NCBI GenBank assembly: GCA_004298045.1
Contig: SCRM01000005.1
Span: 124,001-188,000 of the forward strand
Reading direction: 5' to 3'
DNA: 64,000 nucleotides
DNA from: Rhodanobacter sp.
Lineage (GTDB): Bacteria > Pseudomonadota > Gammaproteobacteria > Xanthomonadales > Rhodanobacteraceae
Below are positions 1 to 14,408 of this stretch, in pieces. Each line of letters starts with the position of its first letter. Position 1 is the first letter of the stretch. The translations under genes were made by a program, and so were the position numbers. Under the pieces are notes generated by a model. That model was given only the letters and a program-made list of their open reading frames with translations, searched no databases and had not been told where the DNA came from.

Positions 1-265
1 AGCAGGCCAGCGCTGCAGTGGTGGCGAAGAATTCGTGCCAGTAGGCGCGCGCGCCGGCGTGGTCGAGCGTGAGCAGGGTCGGCACGTCGACGCCGGCCGA
101 GAACATGCCAGGCTGGCCCGACAGCACGATGCCGCGCGTGCCGCCGGCAACGGCATGGTCGAACGCGGCGTGCAGCGTCTGCAGCAGTTCGAGGTTCAGC
201 GCGTTGACCGGCGCGCGCGCAAGGCGCAGTTCGGTGATGTCGCCCTGCGGAAGGATGTCGAGCAT
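1..265 (-). CDS. Enoyl-CoA hydratase/isomerase (crotonase) family protein, C-terminus cut by window edge
   Basis: Only the first 88 codons are inside the window. The protein starts MLDILPQGDITELRLAR and contains the crotonase oxyanion-loop signature FSAGVDV near residue 59, so it should hydrate or isomerise an acyl-CoA thioester. The start is ATG, preceded on the minus strand by GGGGAAATCTCC, a usable ribosome binding site. It lies 93 bp downstream of the thioesterase gene on the same strand and may share its transcript. The acyl substrate cannot be told from this fragment. Confidence 0.85.
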   Translation of the reverse strand, partial: MLDILPQGDITELRLARAPVNALNLELLQTLHAAFDHAVAGGTRGIVLSGQPGMFSAGVDVPTLLTLDHAGARAYWHEFFATTAALAC

Positions 266-358
266 GGAGATTTCCCCAAATGATGGCAATGCGCAGGCAC
301 ACAGCCTTGCGCGGTGTCGGTCGCCGTGCAACTGCCGACTGCAGGTTGCGCGGCGGGT

Positions 359-840
359 TCAGCCGATGGCGTCGCGAATGGCCTGCGGCAAGGGTACGGG
401 TTTGCCGGTGGCCGGGTTCATCCACACCAGCACGACGCGGCCGTCGCTGTACAGGCAATCCGGATCGCCGGCGTCGGCGATGCGGTGCGCGAGCGTGAGC
501 GAGCTGTTGCCCAGCCGTTCGCACGCCAGTTCGATGGCGAGTTGCGCCGGCCACGCGATCGGCCGGCGGTAGTTCACCTCGCTGCTGGCCAGCACCGGCA
601 TCGAACCCTCGCCGAACCACTCGCCGCGAACCTGCTGCAACCACTGCAGGCGCGCTTCCTCAAGAAAGGTGAGGTAGTTGGCATTGTTGACGTGGTTGAA
701 CGCGTCAAGGTCGCGCCAGCGCACCGTGAGGCTGGCGGTAAACAGGCTGGTGGGCGCGACCGGAGGCGGTTCGGGCATGGGTTTGGCGCGTTTGCCGCGG
801 CGGGCTGACGGCTTCGCGTCGGGGGTAGTGGTGTCGGTGG

Positions 841-844
<4 letters not shown>
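359..844 (-). CDS. Acyl-CoA thioesterase, hotdog fold (YbgC/4-hydroxybenzoyl-CoA thioesterase family)
   Basis: This 161-aa protein has a Lys/Pro-rich N-terminal tail of about 30 residues and then one hotdog domain. The family active-site motif is visible as [17 protein letters not shown], with Asp and the following His-Val-Asn in the expected spacing. Such enzymes hydrolyse acyl-CoA or acyl-ACP thioesters in the cytoplasm. Its ATG overlaps the uvrA stop by four bases (ATGA), so translation is probably coupled to uvrA. The physiological substrate is unknown. The charged N-terminal tail is longer than in short family members. Confidence 0.85.
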
Positions 845-3765
<2,921 letters not shown>

Positions 3766-3856
3766 GCGTGAAACGACAAAGCGAAAGAACCACTGTACCA
3801 AACTGCGCAGGTCACTTATTGTCTTGAGGAGTGGCAGCGGCGGCGGTGGTCATGAT

Positions 3857-3886
3857 TTGACCAGCACACGGAGGCTCCGCTATCCT
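3857..3886 (+). promoter_or_regulatory. Sigma70-type promoter for rplU-rpmA
   Basis: TTGACC at 3857-3862 and TATCCT at 3881-3886 are separated by 18 bp. This puts a start point about 60 bp before the rplU ATG, in the uvrA/rplU divergent gap. It is sequence inspection only. Confidence 0.55.
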
Positions 3887-3953
3887 TCGCCGTTCGTCCG
3901 ACCCGATACGGCCGTGACGGAACCCAAGAGAATAACGACAGAAGGGCCATCCC

Positions 3954-4268
3954 ATGAGTTACGCAGTCATCAAGACTGGCGGTCGGCAGTTCCGTGTGCA
4001 GCAGGGCGACGTCCTGCGCGTCGAGCTGTTGCCCGCCGAAGAAGGCGCCACGGTCACCTTCAACCAGGTGTTGCTGGTTGGCGAAGGCGAGTCGGTCACG
4101 GTCGGTGCGCCGATCGTCGAAGGTGCGACGGTGTCGGCCACGGTGCGCAAGCACGGTCGCGCCGACAAGGTGCGCATCATCAAGTTCCGCCGCCGCAAGC
4201 ACCACAAGAAGCAGCAGGGTCACCGGCAGCATTTCACCGAAGTCGAGATCACGGGCATCAACGCCTGA
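3954..4268 (+). CDS. rplU: 50S ribosomal protein L21
   Basis: The 104-aa protein begins [19 protein letters not shown], the standard L21 N-terminus, and has the basic central stretch [14 protein letters not shown] that contacts 23S rRNA. Its length equals that of E. coli L21 to within a residue. It is the first gene of the conserved rplU-rpmA-obg group, with an 18-bp gap to rpmA. An upstream TTGACC/TATCCT promoter is visible. Confidence 0.98.
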   Translation: MSYAVIKTGGRQFRVQQGDVLRVELLPAEEGATVTFNQVLLVGEGESVTVGAPIVEGATVSATVRKHGRADKVRIIKFRRRKHHKKQQGHRQHFTEVEITGINA

Positions 4269-4286
4269 GCAACTGGAGCACAAGTC

Positions 4287-5778
<1,492 letters not shown>

Positions 5779-5864
5779 GCACATCGGTCATGCGCTGGTG
5801 AAGCCGTCAGGCTGAAGCCCAACCCACGGGGGAACTGCAAGCCCGTGCCGTGCTTTTGCTCTAA

Positions 5865-5895
5865 CGAATCCCGAATCCCATATCCCGAATCCCGG
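5865..5895. repeat. Single heptad array (GAATCCC orientation), locus 2
   Basis: Four units, CGAATCC-CGAATCC-CATATCC-CGAATCC, lie between the convergent ends of obg and the CcsA-like gene. I see no facing left arm, so this is a half-element. The remaining 86 bp of the convergent gap show no other clear signal. Confidence 0.75.
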
Positions 5896-5899
5896 GTAC

Positions 5900-6697
5900 T
5901 CACACCACGCGGTGCAGCACCAGCTCCAGCACCGCCTTGCTGCCGAAGAACGCCAGCAGCAGCACGGCCATGCCGGCGAGGCACAGGTTGACGGCACTGC
6001 GGCCACGCCAGCCGTGTTTCCAGCGGCCCCACAGCAGGGTGCCGAAGATCAGCCAGGCGACCACGCTCAGCACGGTGGTGTGGATCAGGTGCTGGGCGCG
6101 GATGTTCTGGATGAACAGCGCGCCGCTCAGCAGGGTAAGTGTGAGCAGCAGGAAACCCGCCCCGATCAGGCGGAACAGCAGCGATTCGGTCTGCACCAGC
6201 GGTGGCAGTGCCAGCAGGGGCCGGGTTGGCTGGTGGGTGCGCAGGGCACGCTCCTGCACCGCCAGCAACACGGCGATCACGGCGGCGATCGACAGCACGC
6301 TGTAGCCAAGCAGGGCGATGGCGACGTGCAGGCTGATCTGCCAATCCAGCGGGAGCGGCGTCGTCGGCGGTGCGAGAAACGCATCCAACGCCAGCAGCAA
6401 GGCGGCAATCGGGAACACGATCACGCCCAGTGCGGCGACCGGGCGCGACACGTTGACCAGTAAGGTCAGCGCCGCGACCACGCAGCCCACCAACGACAGC
6501 GCAGCAAAGAAATGCAGGTCGAGCCGGCCGCTATGGGCGCCGAACAGCACGCCGGCGTGCAGCACCACGGCCAGTGTTGCTACCGCCAACGCGAGGTGAC
6601 GCAGGCCCGGCGTGGCGTGTGGCGGGCGGATCGCCAGCCCCCCGGCGCTGCCGAGGTAGAGCACGATGGCGAGGATGGCAGGCAAGGCAAGCGACAT
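5900..6697 (-). CDS. CcsA/HemX-type cytochrome c assembly membrane protein (YpjD-like)
   Basis: The 265-aa protein is almost entirely hydrophobic, with about eight predicted transmembrane helices. It matches the cytochrome c assembly (CcsA/CcmC/HemX, YpjD) fold. The GYSVLSIAAVIAVLLAVQ helix and the C-terminal HTTVLSVVAWLIFGTLLWGR segment, with its conserved tryptophans, are typical. It starts at ATG 6697; a longer open frame upstream is ffh-promoter sequence. It is divergent from ffh, the usual ypjD position in gammaproteobacteria. A role in haem handling is plausible but unproven for this subfamily. Confidence 0.8.
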   Translation of the reverse strand: MSLALPAILAIVLYLGSAGGLAIRPPHATPGLRHLALAVATLAVVLHAGVLFGAHSGRLDLHFFAALSLVGCVVAALTLLVNVSRPVAALGVIVFPIAALLLALDAFLAPPTTPLPLDWQISLHVAIALLGYSVLSIAAVIAVLLAVQERALRTHQPTRPLLALPPLVQTESLLFRLIGAGFLLLTLTLLSGALFIQNIRAQHLIHTTVLSVVAWLIFGTLLWGRWKHGWRGRSAVNLCLAGMAVLLLAFFGSKAVLELVLHRVV

Positions 6698-6763
6698 GGT
6701 GGGAGAGTTTCGCACAGCACTTGCCTTGCCTGCATGCGGCGCGGCCGCGCGTGGCGCCTCCGC

Positions 6764-6769
6764 TATACT
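6764..6769 (+). promoter_or_regulatory. Probable -10 element of the ffh promoter
   Basis: TATACT at 6764-6769 lies 30 bp before the ffh ATG. No good -35 hexamer is seen at 16-18 bp upstream because that stretch is almost pure GC. The call rests on the -10 alone. Confidence 0.4.
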
Positions 6770-6799
6770 TGTGCGTTCCGCACGATCGATGCCGCTGCC

Positions 6800-8176
<1,377 letters not shown>

Positions 8177-8198
8177 GGTCGACCACCGGGCGACCCTA

Positions 8199-8227
8199 TT
8201 CCATTTTCCTGCTTCCACCCTTAAAAT
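8199..8227 (+). promoter_or_regulatory. Possible promoter for the rpsP operon
   Basis: TTCCAT at 8199-8204 and TAAAAT at 8222-8227 are spaced 17 bp, 66 bp before the rpsP ATG. The -35 is weak; the AT-rich -10 stands out in GC-rich surroundings. Confidence 0.4.
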
Positions 8228-8293
8228 GCCGCGTTTACCGCGCATGCCCTCGTGCGCGTGGCCGGCACCGCCGGCATCTCTGGAGCAATCATC

Positions 8294-8548
8294 ATGGTCA
8301 AGATTCGTCTTTCGCGCGGTGGCGCCAAGGGCCGCCCGTTCTACCACGTCGTGGTCACCGACCAGCGCAACAAGCGCGATGGCCGCAATATCGAGAGCCT
8401 GGGGTATTACAACCCGGTGGCGCTCGGCAAGGACAAGCGCCTTGAGCTGAACGTCGAGCGGGTCAAGGAGTGGGTGGGCAAAGGCGCCCAGCTTAGTGAC
8501 AAGGTTGCCGCTTTGGTGAAGGAAGCCGGCAAGCAGCAGGCGGCCTGA
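8294..8548 (+). CDS. rpsP: 30S ribosomal protein S16
   Basis: The 84-aa protein [20 protein letters not shown]... has the full S16 core, including [21 protein letters not shown]. An upstream in-frame codon would add 14 residues with no family support. ATG 8294 is preceded by TGGAGC and gives the standard N-terminus. It is the first gene of the rpsP-rimM-trmD-rplS operon, and its stop is two bases from the rimM GTG. Confidence 0.98.
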   Translation: MVKIRLSRGGAKGRPFYHVVVTDQRNKRDGRNIESLGYYNPVALGKDKRLELNVERVKEWVGKGAQLSDKVAALVKEAGKQQAA

Positions 8549-8550
8549 TC

Positions 8551-9066
8551 GTGGCGGCAGCCGGTCGGCGCGTCCCGCTGGGGCGCATCGTCGGGCTGCA
8601 CGGCGTGCAGGGCTGGGTCAAGCTGGAGTCCTGGACCGAGCCGCGCACGCAGATTTTTGGTTACCGCCCCTGGCTGCTTGGCAAAGCGCCGGACGCGGTG
8701 ACGGAAATCGATGGCGCAAGCGGCCATCCGCAAGGCAAGGGCCTGGTGGCCCATTTGCCCGGCGTGGATGATCGCGATGCGGCGGCATTGCTGGTCGGCA
8801 GCGATATCTTCATCGCGCGCGAGCAGTTGCCGGTCGCGGGCAAGGACGAGTTTTACTGGGTCGACCTCGAAGGACTCGAGGTCGTCACCACGCAGGGCGT
8901 TGCGCTGGGACGGGTCAGCCACCTGTTCGCGACCGGCGCCAACGACGTGGTGGTGGTGCGGGACGGCACGCGCGAGCGGCTGATTCCGTTCATCCAGGGC
9001 AGTGTCGTGCGGTCGGTGGATCTCGATGCCGGGCGCATGGTGGTGGATTGGGACCCGGAGTTCTAG
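8551..9066 (+). CDS. rimM: Ribosome maturation factor RimM
   Basis: The 171-aa protein starts at GTG. It has the N-terminal RimM beta-barrel ([19 protein letters not shown], about residues 9-27) and the C-terminal PRC barrel ([13 protein letters not shown], then [11 protein letters not shown] and [10 protein letters not shown]). RimM helps 16S 3' domain folding and binds S19. It is directly after rpsP and 4 bp before trmD, so translation is probably coupled. Confidence 0.96.
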   Translation: MAAAGRRVPLGRIVGLHGVQGWVKLESWTEPRTQIFGYRPWLLGKAPDAVTEIDGASGHPQGKGLVAHLPGVDDRDAAALLVGSDIFIAREQLPVAGKDEFYWVDLEGLEVVTTQGVALGRVSHLFATGANDVVVVRDGTRERLIPFIQGSVVRSVDLDAGRMVVDWDPEF

Positions 9067-9070
9067 GGTC

Positions 9071-9847
9071 GTGCGGATCGATGTCGTCACGCTGTTTCCC
9101 GACTTTGTGCGCGCATGCGCCGAGGTCGGCGTGGTGGGCCGCGCGCAGCGGCGCAAGCTGCTGCAGGTGGAAACCTGGAACCCGCGCGACTACGCCACTG
9201 ACCACTACCGTACCGTCGATGGCCGCACCTGCGGCGGCGGGCCGGGAATGGTCATGCTGATCGAGCCCTTGCGCGCCGCGTTCAAGGCGATGCGCGCGGC
9301 GGCACCGGAGCCGGCGCATGTGGTTTACCTGAGCCCGCAGGGAGCGCGGCTCACGCAAGACAGGGTGGAAGCGCTGGCGAAACGGCCGCGCATCGCCCTC
9401 CTGTGCGGGCGTTACGAGGGAGTGGATGCGCGTTTCCTGGCGCATGAGGTCGACGAGGAGCTTTCCATCGGCGACTACGTGTTGTCCGGGGGCGAGCTGG
9501 GTGCCGCGGTGGTGATCGACGCCGTGGGCAGGTTGCAGGATGGCGCGTTGAACGACGCGCAGTCCGCGGAGCAGGATTCGTTTTCCACCGGCCTGCTCGA
9601 CTGCCCGCATTACGCGAAGCCGGTGAGCGACGCGTATGGCGAGGTACCGCCGGTACTGCTGGCCGGCGACCACGCGGCGATCCGCCGCTGGCGCCTGAAG
9701 CAGGCGCTGGGACGGACCTGGCTGCGGCGTCCGGATCTGTTGGCGCAGCGTGCGTTGGATGCGGAATCCCGCGCGCTGCTGGAAGAATTCCGCCGCGAAT
9801 ACCTCGCGGCGGGTGGACTTGATGCGACGACGGATCGTCGCCCGTGA
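9071..9847 (+). CDS. trmD: tRNA (guanine-N1)-methyltransferase TrmD
   Basis: The 258-aa SPOUT methyltransferase makes m1G37 in tRNAs, which prevents +1 frameshifting. The start is GTG ([13 protein letters not shown]). The family motifs [31 protein letters not shown] and [19 protein letters not shown] form the deep trefoil knot and the SAM pocket. [14 protein letters not shown] and the basic C-terminal domain are also present. It sits 4 bp after rimM and 42 bp before rplS in the conserved operon. Confidence 0.97.
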   Translation: MRIDVVTLFPDFVRACAEVGVVGRAQRRKLLQVETWNPRDYATDHYRTVDGRTCGGGPGMVMLIEPLRAAFKAMRAAAPEPAHVVYLSPQGARLTQDRVEALAKRPRIALLCGRYEGVDARFLAHEVDEELSIGDYVLSGGELGAAVVIDAVGRLQDGALNDAQSAEQDSFSTGLLDCPHYAKPVSDAYGEVPPVLLAGDHAAIRRWRLKQALGRTWLRRPDLLAQRALDAESRALLEEFRREYLAAGGLDATTDRRP

Positions 9848-9889
9848 GAACCCCGTCGGCAGGGAAGGCCGCAAACCATTGAGGTCGCC

Positions 9890-10288
9890 ATGAACAAGAT
9901 CATCGAACAGTTCGAAGCCGAGCAGATCACCCGCCCCTTGCCGGAGTTCGGCGCTGGCGACACCGTGGTGGTGAACGTCAAGGTGAAGGAAGGCACCCGC
10001 GAGCGCGTACAGGCGTTCGAGGGCATCGTCATCGCCAAGCGCAACCGCGGGCTGCATTCGGCCTTCACCGTGCGCAAGATGTCGCACGGCACCGGTGTGG
10101 AGCGCGTGTTCCAGGCGCACAGCCCGGCGATCGATTCGATCCAGGTGAAGCGCAAGGGCAAGGTGCGCGCCGCCAAGCTGTATTACCTGCGTGGCTTGGA
10201 AGGCAAGGCCGCGCGCATCAAGGAAGACATCGCCGGTGCGGCAGCGGCGAAGGCCGCCCACAAGGCGGCGCAGGCGGCTGCCGAGTAA
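9890..10288 (+). CDS. rplS: 50S ribosomal protein L19
   Basis: The 132-aa protein [20 protein letters not shown]... has the L19 signature [20 protein letters not shown] and [20 protein letters not shown]. The C-terminus has an Ala/Lys-rich tail of about 20 residues that extends past the E. coli length of 115. GAGG upstream acts as ribosome binding site. It ends the operon before a strong terminator. Confidence 0.97.
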   Translation: MNKIIEQFEAEQITRPLPEFGAGDTVVVNVKVKEGTRERVQAFEGIVIAKRNRGLHSAFTVRKMSHGTGVERVFQAHSPAIDSIQVKRKGKVRAAKLYYLRGLEGKAARIKEDIAGAAAAKAAHKAAQAAAE

Positions 10289-10314
10289 TCGGCGCATCCC
10301 GGATGCAACGAAAA

Positions 10315-10340
10315 CCCGCGGATCGCTCCGCGGGTTTTTT
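10315..10340 (+). terminator. Rho-independent terminator of rpsP-rplS operon
   Basis: CCCGCGGA / TCCGCGGG form an 8-bp stem with a TCGC loop, followed by T6. It also faces the end of the convergent FimX-like gene, on whose strand the left AAAA gives a shorter U-tract. Confidence 0.9.
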
Positions 10341-10366
10341 GTTGTCGCGTGGTGCAGGCACGCAGG

Positions 10367-12409
10367 TCAGTCGAGGCGCTGCGGCACCTGCAGGAAGTGG
10401 CCTTGCACGAAATCGACTCCGGCGGCGAACAGCAGCGAAGTGCTGGTGGCGTCTTCCACCCACTCGGTAATCACCTGCTTCTTGAGTTCGTGGGCCTGGG
10501 CGCACAACTCGGCGATCTTTTTCTGGTTTTCCGGGTGGTGCGGCAGATCCGCCATGTAGCTGCGGTCGAGTTTGAGGAAATCCGCATCGACGTGGGCCAG
10601 CAGCTGGAACGAGTTGAGTCCGGAGCCGAATTGTTCGAGCGCAAACAGGCCACCCAGGCGCTTCCACTGGGTGACGAATTCCTGGGCTGGGCGCAGCAGC
10701 GTCATCACCTTGCTTTCGGTCGCCTCCAACACCAGCCGACCGCGCTTCATGCCGGTTTGTCTGATCTGTTCGGCGAGCCACGGCACCAGGCTTGAATCCT
10801 GCAGCGAGGCAGTGGTGAGCTTGACGAAGTAGGTGGTGTGGGCGCCCTGCCGTTCGCGCCGCCGCAGGGCGTCGAATGCGTGGCCCAGCACCCAGCGGTC
10901 GATCGCGGTGCTCAGGCCGTGCTTGTCGGCGATCGGCAGAAACACGCCCGGCATCACTTCGCCCTGTGGACCGTTCATGCGCAACAGGATTTCCGAGTAG
11001 TCGCCGTCGGCATCCTGCAGGCTTACGGTCTGCTGGTGATAGAGCAGCAGGCTGTTGTCGGCCAGTGACCGTTTGACCAGCTCCAGCCACGCCAGTTCGC
11101 GCTTGGCATCCGCTTTTTCGCGCGCCGACGGGTCGTGCAGTTCTGTCGTGTTGCCGCCCTGGTCGACGGCGGCGCGCAAGGCGTGGCTGGCTTGATCGAG
11201 CAGCAGGTCGGTGTTGGCGTTTTTTTCACCCATCAGGCAACCGCCGATGCTCACGGTGATGCTGATCGAGCGGTTGCCGGCATCGAAGATGGCGCCGTTC
11301 ACGGCGGTGTGCAGCTGGTTCATCCAGTCGCGGATGGCATCGTCCGAACGCGGCGACAGGAGGATGCCGAAAGTGTGTTCGGCGAGCACGCCGGCATCGT
11401 CCTGTTCGCCGAGCAGGGAACGGACGCGACCGGCCAGGCCGGCGACCAGCTCGTCGGCTTTGCCCAGCCCGACGGTGGCCGCGATGGCCGGCCAGTTGTC
11501 CGGCACGATCAGCAGCAGGGAGTGCCCCTTGGCGCCTGCTGCAGCCGCATGTACGGCGTCTTCGATGCGTTCAAGCAAGTGCGCGCGGGTGTACAGGCCG
11601 GTCACCTGGTCACGCTTCAGTTGCTCGAGCACGGCTGGGGCGACCGCCTGCTCGCGGAACACGAGTTGCAGGCAAGGTTCGCCTTCAAACGTGGCGGAGG
11701 CGAAGTCCACCATGGCGGCAAACGTGCCGCCGTCGGCGCGCCGGGCACGCAGGCTCACCGGGCCGGGCGGCTTCTCCTGCTTGTCCTGGCCGCGCAGCAG
11801 GGCCTTGAAGCTGTCGACGTCGGCCGGATCGATCATGTCGAGGATCGTCAGGCCGAGCAGATCGTCGAACTCCGTGTAGCCGAAGGTGTCGAGGTAAGCC
11901 TGGTTGGCGCGCACATGCACGCCTTCGTGCACGTAGGCGATGGCGTCGCGCGACGAGTCGAGCAGGGCCTCACAGCGGCGTTCCAGCTCGTGCTGCATGG
12001 CCTCCAGCCGGCGTACCTGCCGGCGCGTCTGCAGGGCGTCGAACTCGCGTTTGATCACGGACAGGAGCTGTCCCGGCAAGCTGCGCGCGCCGATGCCGTG
12101 CACGCCCTGCTCGAAGAGCTCGGCTCCGGTTCGGTTGTCGAGCGTGCCGACGAGACCGAGCAGCGCGTAGTCGCGGCCGGTCGCGTCCAACAGCTTGACC
12201 ACGTCCGGCAGCGCAATGGAGCCGTTGGCCGGGTCGAACAGCACCAGATCGGGTTCGAGCTCGACCAGCGCCGCCTGCACCTGCGCGTTGTCGACGGCCC
12301 GTGCCGGCCGTACCGCGATGCCGGTATTGCGCAACAAGCTGATGATCTGCTCGGCTTCATCGACAAGGTGTTCGACGAAGAGGATGCGGATGACGAAGTC
12401 TTTTTTCAT
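10367..12409 (-). CDS. fimX: FimX/Filp-like degenerate REC-PAS-GGDEF-EAL protein
   Basis: The 680-aa protein has a receiver-like domain (about 1-130), a PAS domain (about 150-265), a GGDEF fold (about 270-430) and an EAL fold (about 440-680). The GGDEF motif is replaced by AEHTF, the EAL triad is EIL near residue 473, and the catalytic DDFGTG loop reads EQFGSG, so cyclase and phosphodiesterase activity are both unlikely. Order, length and the position of the altered triad match Pseudomonas FimX and Xanthomonas Filp. Those proteins bind c-di-GMP, act through PilZ and control type IV pili. The start MKKDFVIRILFVEH gives a proper receiver N-terminus. Confidence 0.8.
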   Translation of the reverse strand: MKKDFVIRILFVEHLVDEAEQIISLLRNTGIAVRPARAVDNAQVQAALVELEPDLVLFDPANGSIALPDVVKLLDATGRDYALLGLVGTLDNRTGAELFEQGVHGIGARSLPGQLLSVIKREFDALQTRRQVRRLEAMQHELERRCEALLDSSRDAIAYVHEGVHVRANQAYLDTFGYTEFDDLLGLTILDMIDPADVDSFKALLRGQDKQEKPPGPVSLRARRADGGTFAAMVDFASATFEGEPCLQLVFREQAVAPAVLEQLKRDQVTGLYTRAHLLERIEDAVHAAAAGAKGHSLLLIVPDNWPAIAATVGLGKADELVAGLAGRVRSLLGEQDDAGVLAEHTFGILLSPRSDDAIRDWMNQLHTAVNGAIFDAGNRSISITVSIGGCLMGEKNANTDLLLDQASHALRAAVDQGGNTTELHDPSAREKADAKRELAWLELVKRSLADNSLLLYHQQTVSLQDADGDYSEILLRMNGPQGEVMPGVFLPIADKHGLSTAIDRWVLGHAFDALRRRERQGAHTTYFVKLTTASLQDSSLVPWLAEQIRQTGMKRGRLVLEATESKVMTLLRPAQEFVTQWKRLGGLFALEQFGSGLNSFQLLAHVDADFLKLDRSYMADLPHHPENQKKIAELCAQAHELKKQVITEWVEDATSTSLLFAAGVDFVQGHFLQVPQRLD

Positions 12410-12614
12410 GGGATCGCAAAGTGACGTGGTGCCGTGAAGCGAACCGATCGATCCTGATGGGCGCTGGCAGAACACCGGTTGTAACGGATTGGCCGGCGAA
12501 CCGCCAGCCGCAGGTGGTGAAGCCCGGGTGATGCATCATGCTCCCGAGTCGGTTCGCGCCGGCGCGGGCGACGCCGGCGGTACGTTGCCCTACCATGCGC
12601 CCGGCTTCGGCCAT

Positions 12615-13640
12615 CTATTCCACAACCGGCGTCTTGGATGCTTCGCCGCTGATCTCGCGCACCAGCCTGGGCACGAGGTAACCGGACAGCCGCCCGCGAA
12701 CCTCTTCCATGATGGCCAGTGCACGGGTGTCGGGCACCTCGAAATGCGCGGTGCCTTTGACCTTGTCGAGCTGGTGCAGGTAGTACGGCAGCACCCCGGC
12801 GGCGAACATGCGCTCGGACAGGTTGGCGATGGCGTCGGCGCTGTCGTTGACCCCGCGCAGCATCACCGACTGGTTGAGCAACGTGGCGCCAGCCGCCTGC
12901 ATGCGCGCGCAGGCATCGTCCACGCTGGCGTCGAACTCGTTGGCGTGGTTGGCGTGGATCACCACCACTTTTTGCAGCGGCAGCGCGGCCAGCCAGTCGA
13001 TGAACTCGGCGTCGATGCGCTCGGGCAGCACGATCGGCAGCCGGCTGTGGATGCGCAGGCGGATGATGTGCGGCAGGTTGGGCAGCTGGTCGGTCAGCTC
13101 GGCGAGCTTTTTGGTGGTGAGCGACAGCGGATCGCCGCCGGAAAGGATCAGCTCGTTGATCGAGGTGTCCTTGCGCAGGTAATCCAGCGCCTCGCGCCAG
13201 TGGGCGGAAGCCGCCATTTCCTCGGCATACGGAAAGTGCCGGCGGAAGCAGTAGCGGCAGTTGACCGCGCAGCTGCCGCTGGCGATCAGCAGCGCGCGGC
13301 GCTCGTACTTGTGCAACACGCCCTTGGCCTCGATCACCTCCATGTCGCCCACGGCATCGAGCGTGTAGCCGGGCACGTCGTCCAGCTCAGCCATCTGCGG
13401 CAGCACCTGCAGCAGCAGCGGATCATTCGGATCGCCCTGGCACATGCGCGCCACGAAGCCGCGCGGCACGCGCAACTGGAAGCCGGCGTCGTCGGCCGGC
13501 AGGCGGTCGGCAAGGTGGGAGAGCCCGACCAGGTCGAGCAGTTCGTGACCGTCGGTGACGGCGTTGCGCCACAAGGCGCGCCAGTCGGCGACGGGGTTGG
13601 CGGCAGGCGTAATGCGTGCGTCGGGGCTTGCAGTTATCAT
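12615..13640 (-). CDS. epmB: EF-P beta-lysylation protein EpmB (lysine 2,3-aminomutase family)
   Basis: The 341-aa radical-SAM/PLP enzyme isomerises (R)-lysine so that EpmA can attach beta-lysine to EF-P. The radical-SAM cysteines appear as CAVNCRYC, followed by FRRHFPYAEE and LSGGDPLSLT. Its length equals E. coli EpmB (342). ATG 13640 starts MITASPDARITPAANP. It is divergent from efp, its substrate gene, with a 117-bp shared promoter region. EpmA is not in the window. Confidence 0.93.
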   Translation of the reverse strand: MITASPDARITPAANPVADWRALWRNAVTDGHELLDLVGLSHLADRLPADDAGFQLRVPRGFVARMCQGDPNDPLLLQVLPQMAELDDVPGYTLDAVGDMEVIEAKGVLHKYERRALLIASGSCAVNCRYCFRRHFPYAEEMAASAHWREALDYLRKDTSINELILSGGDPLSLTTKKLAELTDQLPNLPHIIRLRIHSRLPIVLPERIDAEFIDWLAALPLQKVVVIHANHANEFDASVDDACARMQAAGATLLNQSVMLRGVNDSADAIANLSERMFAAGVLPYYLHQLDKVKGTAHFEVPDTRALAIMEEVRGRLSGYLVPRLVREISGEASKTPVVE

Positions 13641-13757
13641 GTGTGACCCTGTCCGGGTCGTGCCGGACCCTGTGAACCATTCAATTTTATCGGTGCGCCA
13701 CGACACTCGGGTCGTCGCGGCGCAGGCTTATCCCATCGACATTCTGGAGCACACCGC

Positions 13758-14327
13758 ATGGCCACCGCTGGTCTCAATGACGTCAAGAAGGGCATGAAGA
13801 TCCTTCACAACAACGACCCGTGGGTCATTTCCGAGGCCGAGTTCATCAAGCCCGGCAAAGGGCAGGCGTTCACCCGCATCTTCATCCGCAACCTGAAGAC
13901 CGGGCGCACCACCGAGCAGACCATGAAGTCGAGCGACTCGTTCGAAGTGGCCGACGTCACCGACACCGACATGCAGTATCTCTACACCGATGGTGAATTC
14001 TGGCACTTCATGCAGCCCGATACCTTTGAGCAGCATCAAGCGACCAAGGCCGGTGTCGGCGATGCCGCAAAGTGGCTGAAGGGCGAGGAAGAGTGCGTGG
14101 TGACGCTGTTCAACGGCGAAATCATCGCGGTGCAGCCGCCCAACTTCGTCGAGCTGAAGATCACCGAGACCGATCCGGGCGTGCGCGGTGATACCTCGGG
14201 CGGCGGCGGCAAGCCGGCCACGCTGGAAACCGGCGCCGTCGTGCGCGTGCCGCTGTTTGTCGGCCAGGACGAGGTGATCAAGGTCGACACCCGCACCGGC
14301 GAATACGTGAGCCGCGTCGGCAAGTAA
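13758..14327 (+). CDS. efp: Elongation factor P
   Basis: The 189-aa, three-domain factor rescues ribosomes stalled at polyproline. The modifiable lysine is Lys34 within KPGKGQAF, as in E. coli EF-P, and the flanking residues suit EpmA/EpmB beta-lysylation. The C-terminal signature [13 protein letters not shown] is intact. It is transcribed away from epmB, so factor and modifier are linked. A second, Arg-type paralogue (efpL) lies at 39867-40430. Confidence 0.97.
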   Translation: MATAGLNDVKKGMKILHNNDPWVISEAEFIKPGKGQAFTRIFIRNLKTGRTTEQTMKSSDSFEVADVTDTDMQYLYTDGEFWHFMQPDTFEQHQATKAGVGDAAKWLKGEEECVVTLFNGEIIAVQPPNFVELKITETDPGVRGDTSGGGGKPATLETGAVVRVPLFVGQDEVIKVDTRTGEYVSRVGK

Positions 14328-14346
14328 GCCGGCACGCGCCGGTTTG

Positions 14347-14382
14347 GCAAAGGGCGGCGCCGCAAGGCCGGCCGCCCTTTGC
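14347..14382 (+). terminator. Stem-loop after efp
   Basis: GCAAAGGGCGGC and GCCGCCCTTTGC form a perfect 12-bp stem with a 12-nt loop. There is no T-tract, so it may be a weak terminator or an mRNA-end stabiliser. Confidence 0.5.
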
Positions 14383-14408
14383 GCATCCGGCCACGGGAAA
14401 CCTTCCAG

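Noticed and set aside
3766-3953. A LexA (SOS) box before uvrA
   Set aside because: CTG and CAG triplets occur near 3790-3805 but the spacing and inner bases do not fit the E. coli consensus; the Xanthomonas-type TTAG-N6-TACTA is also absent.
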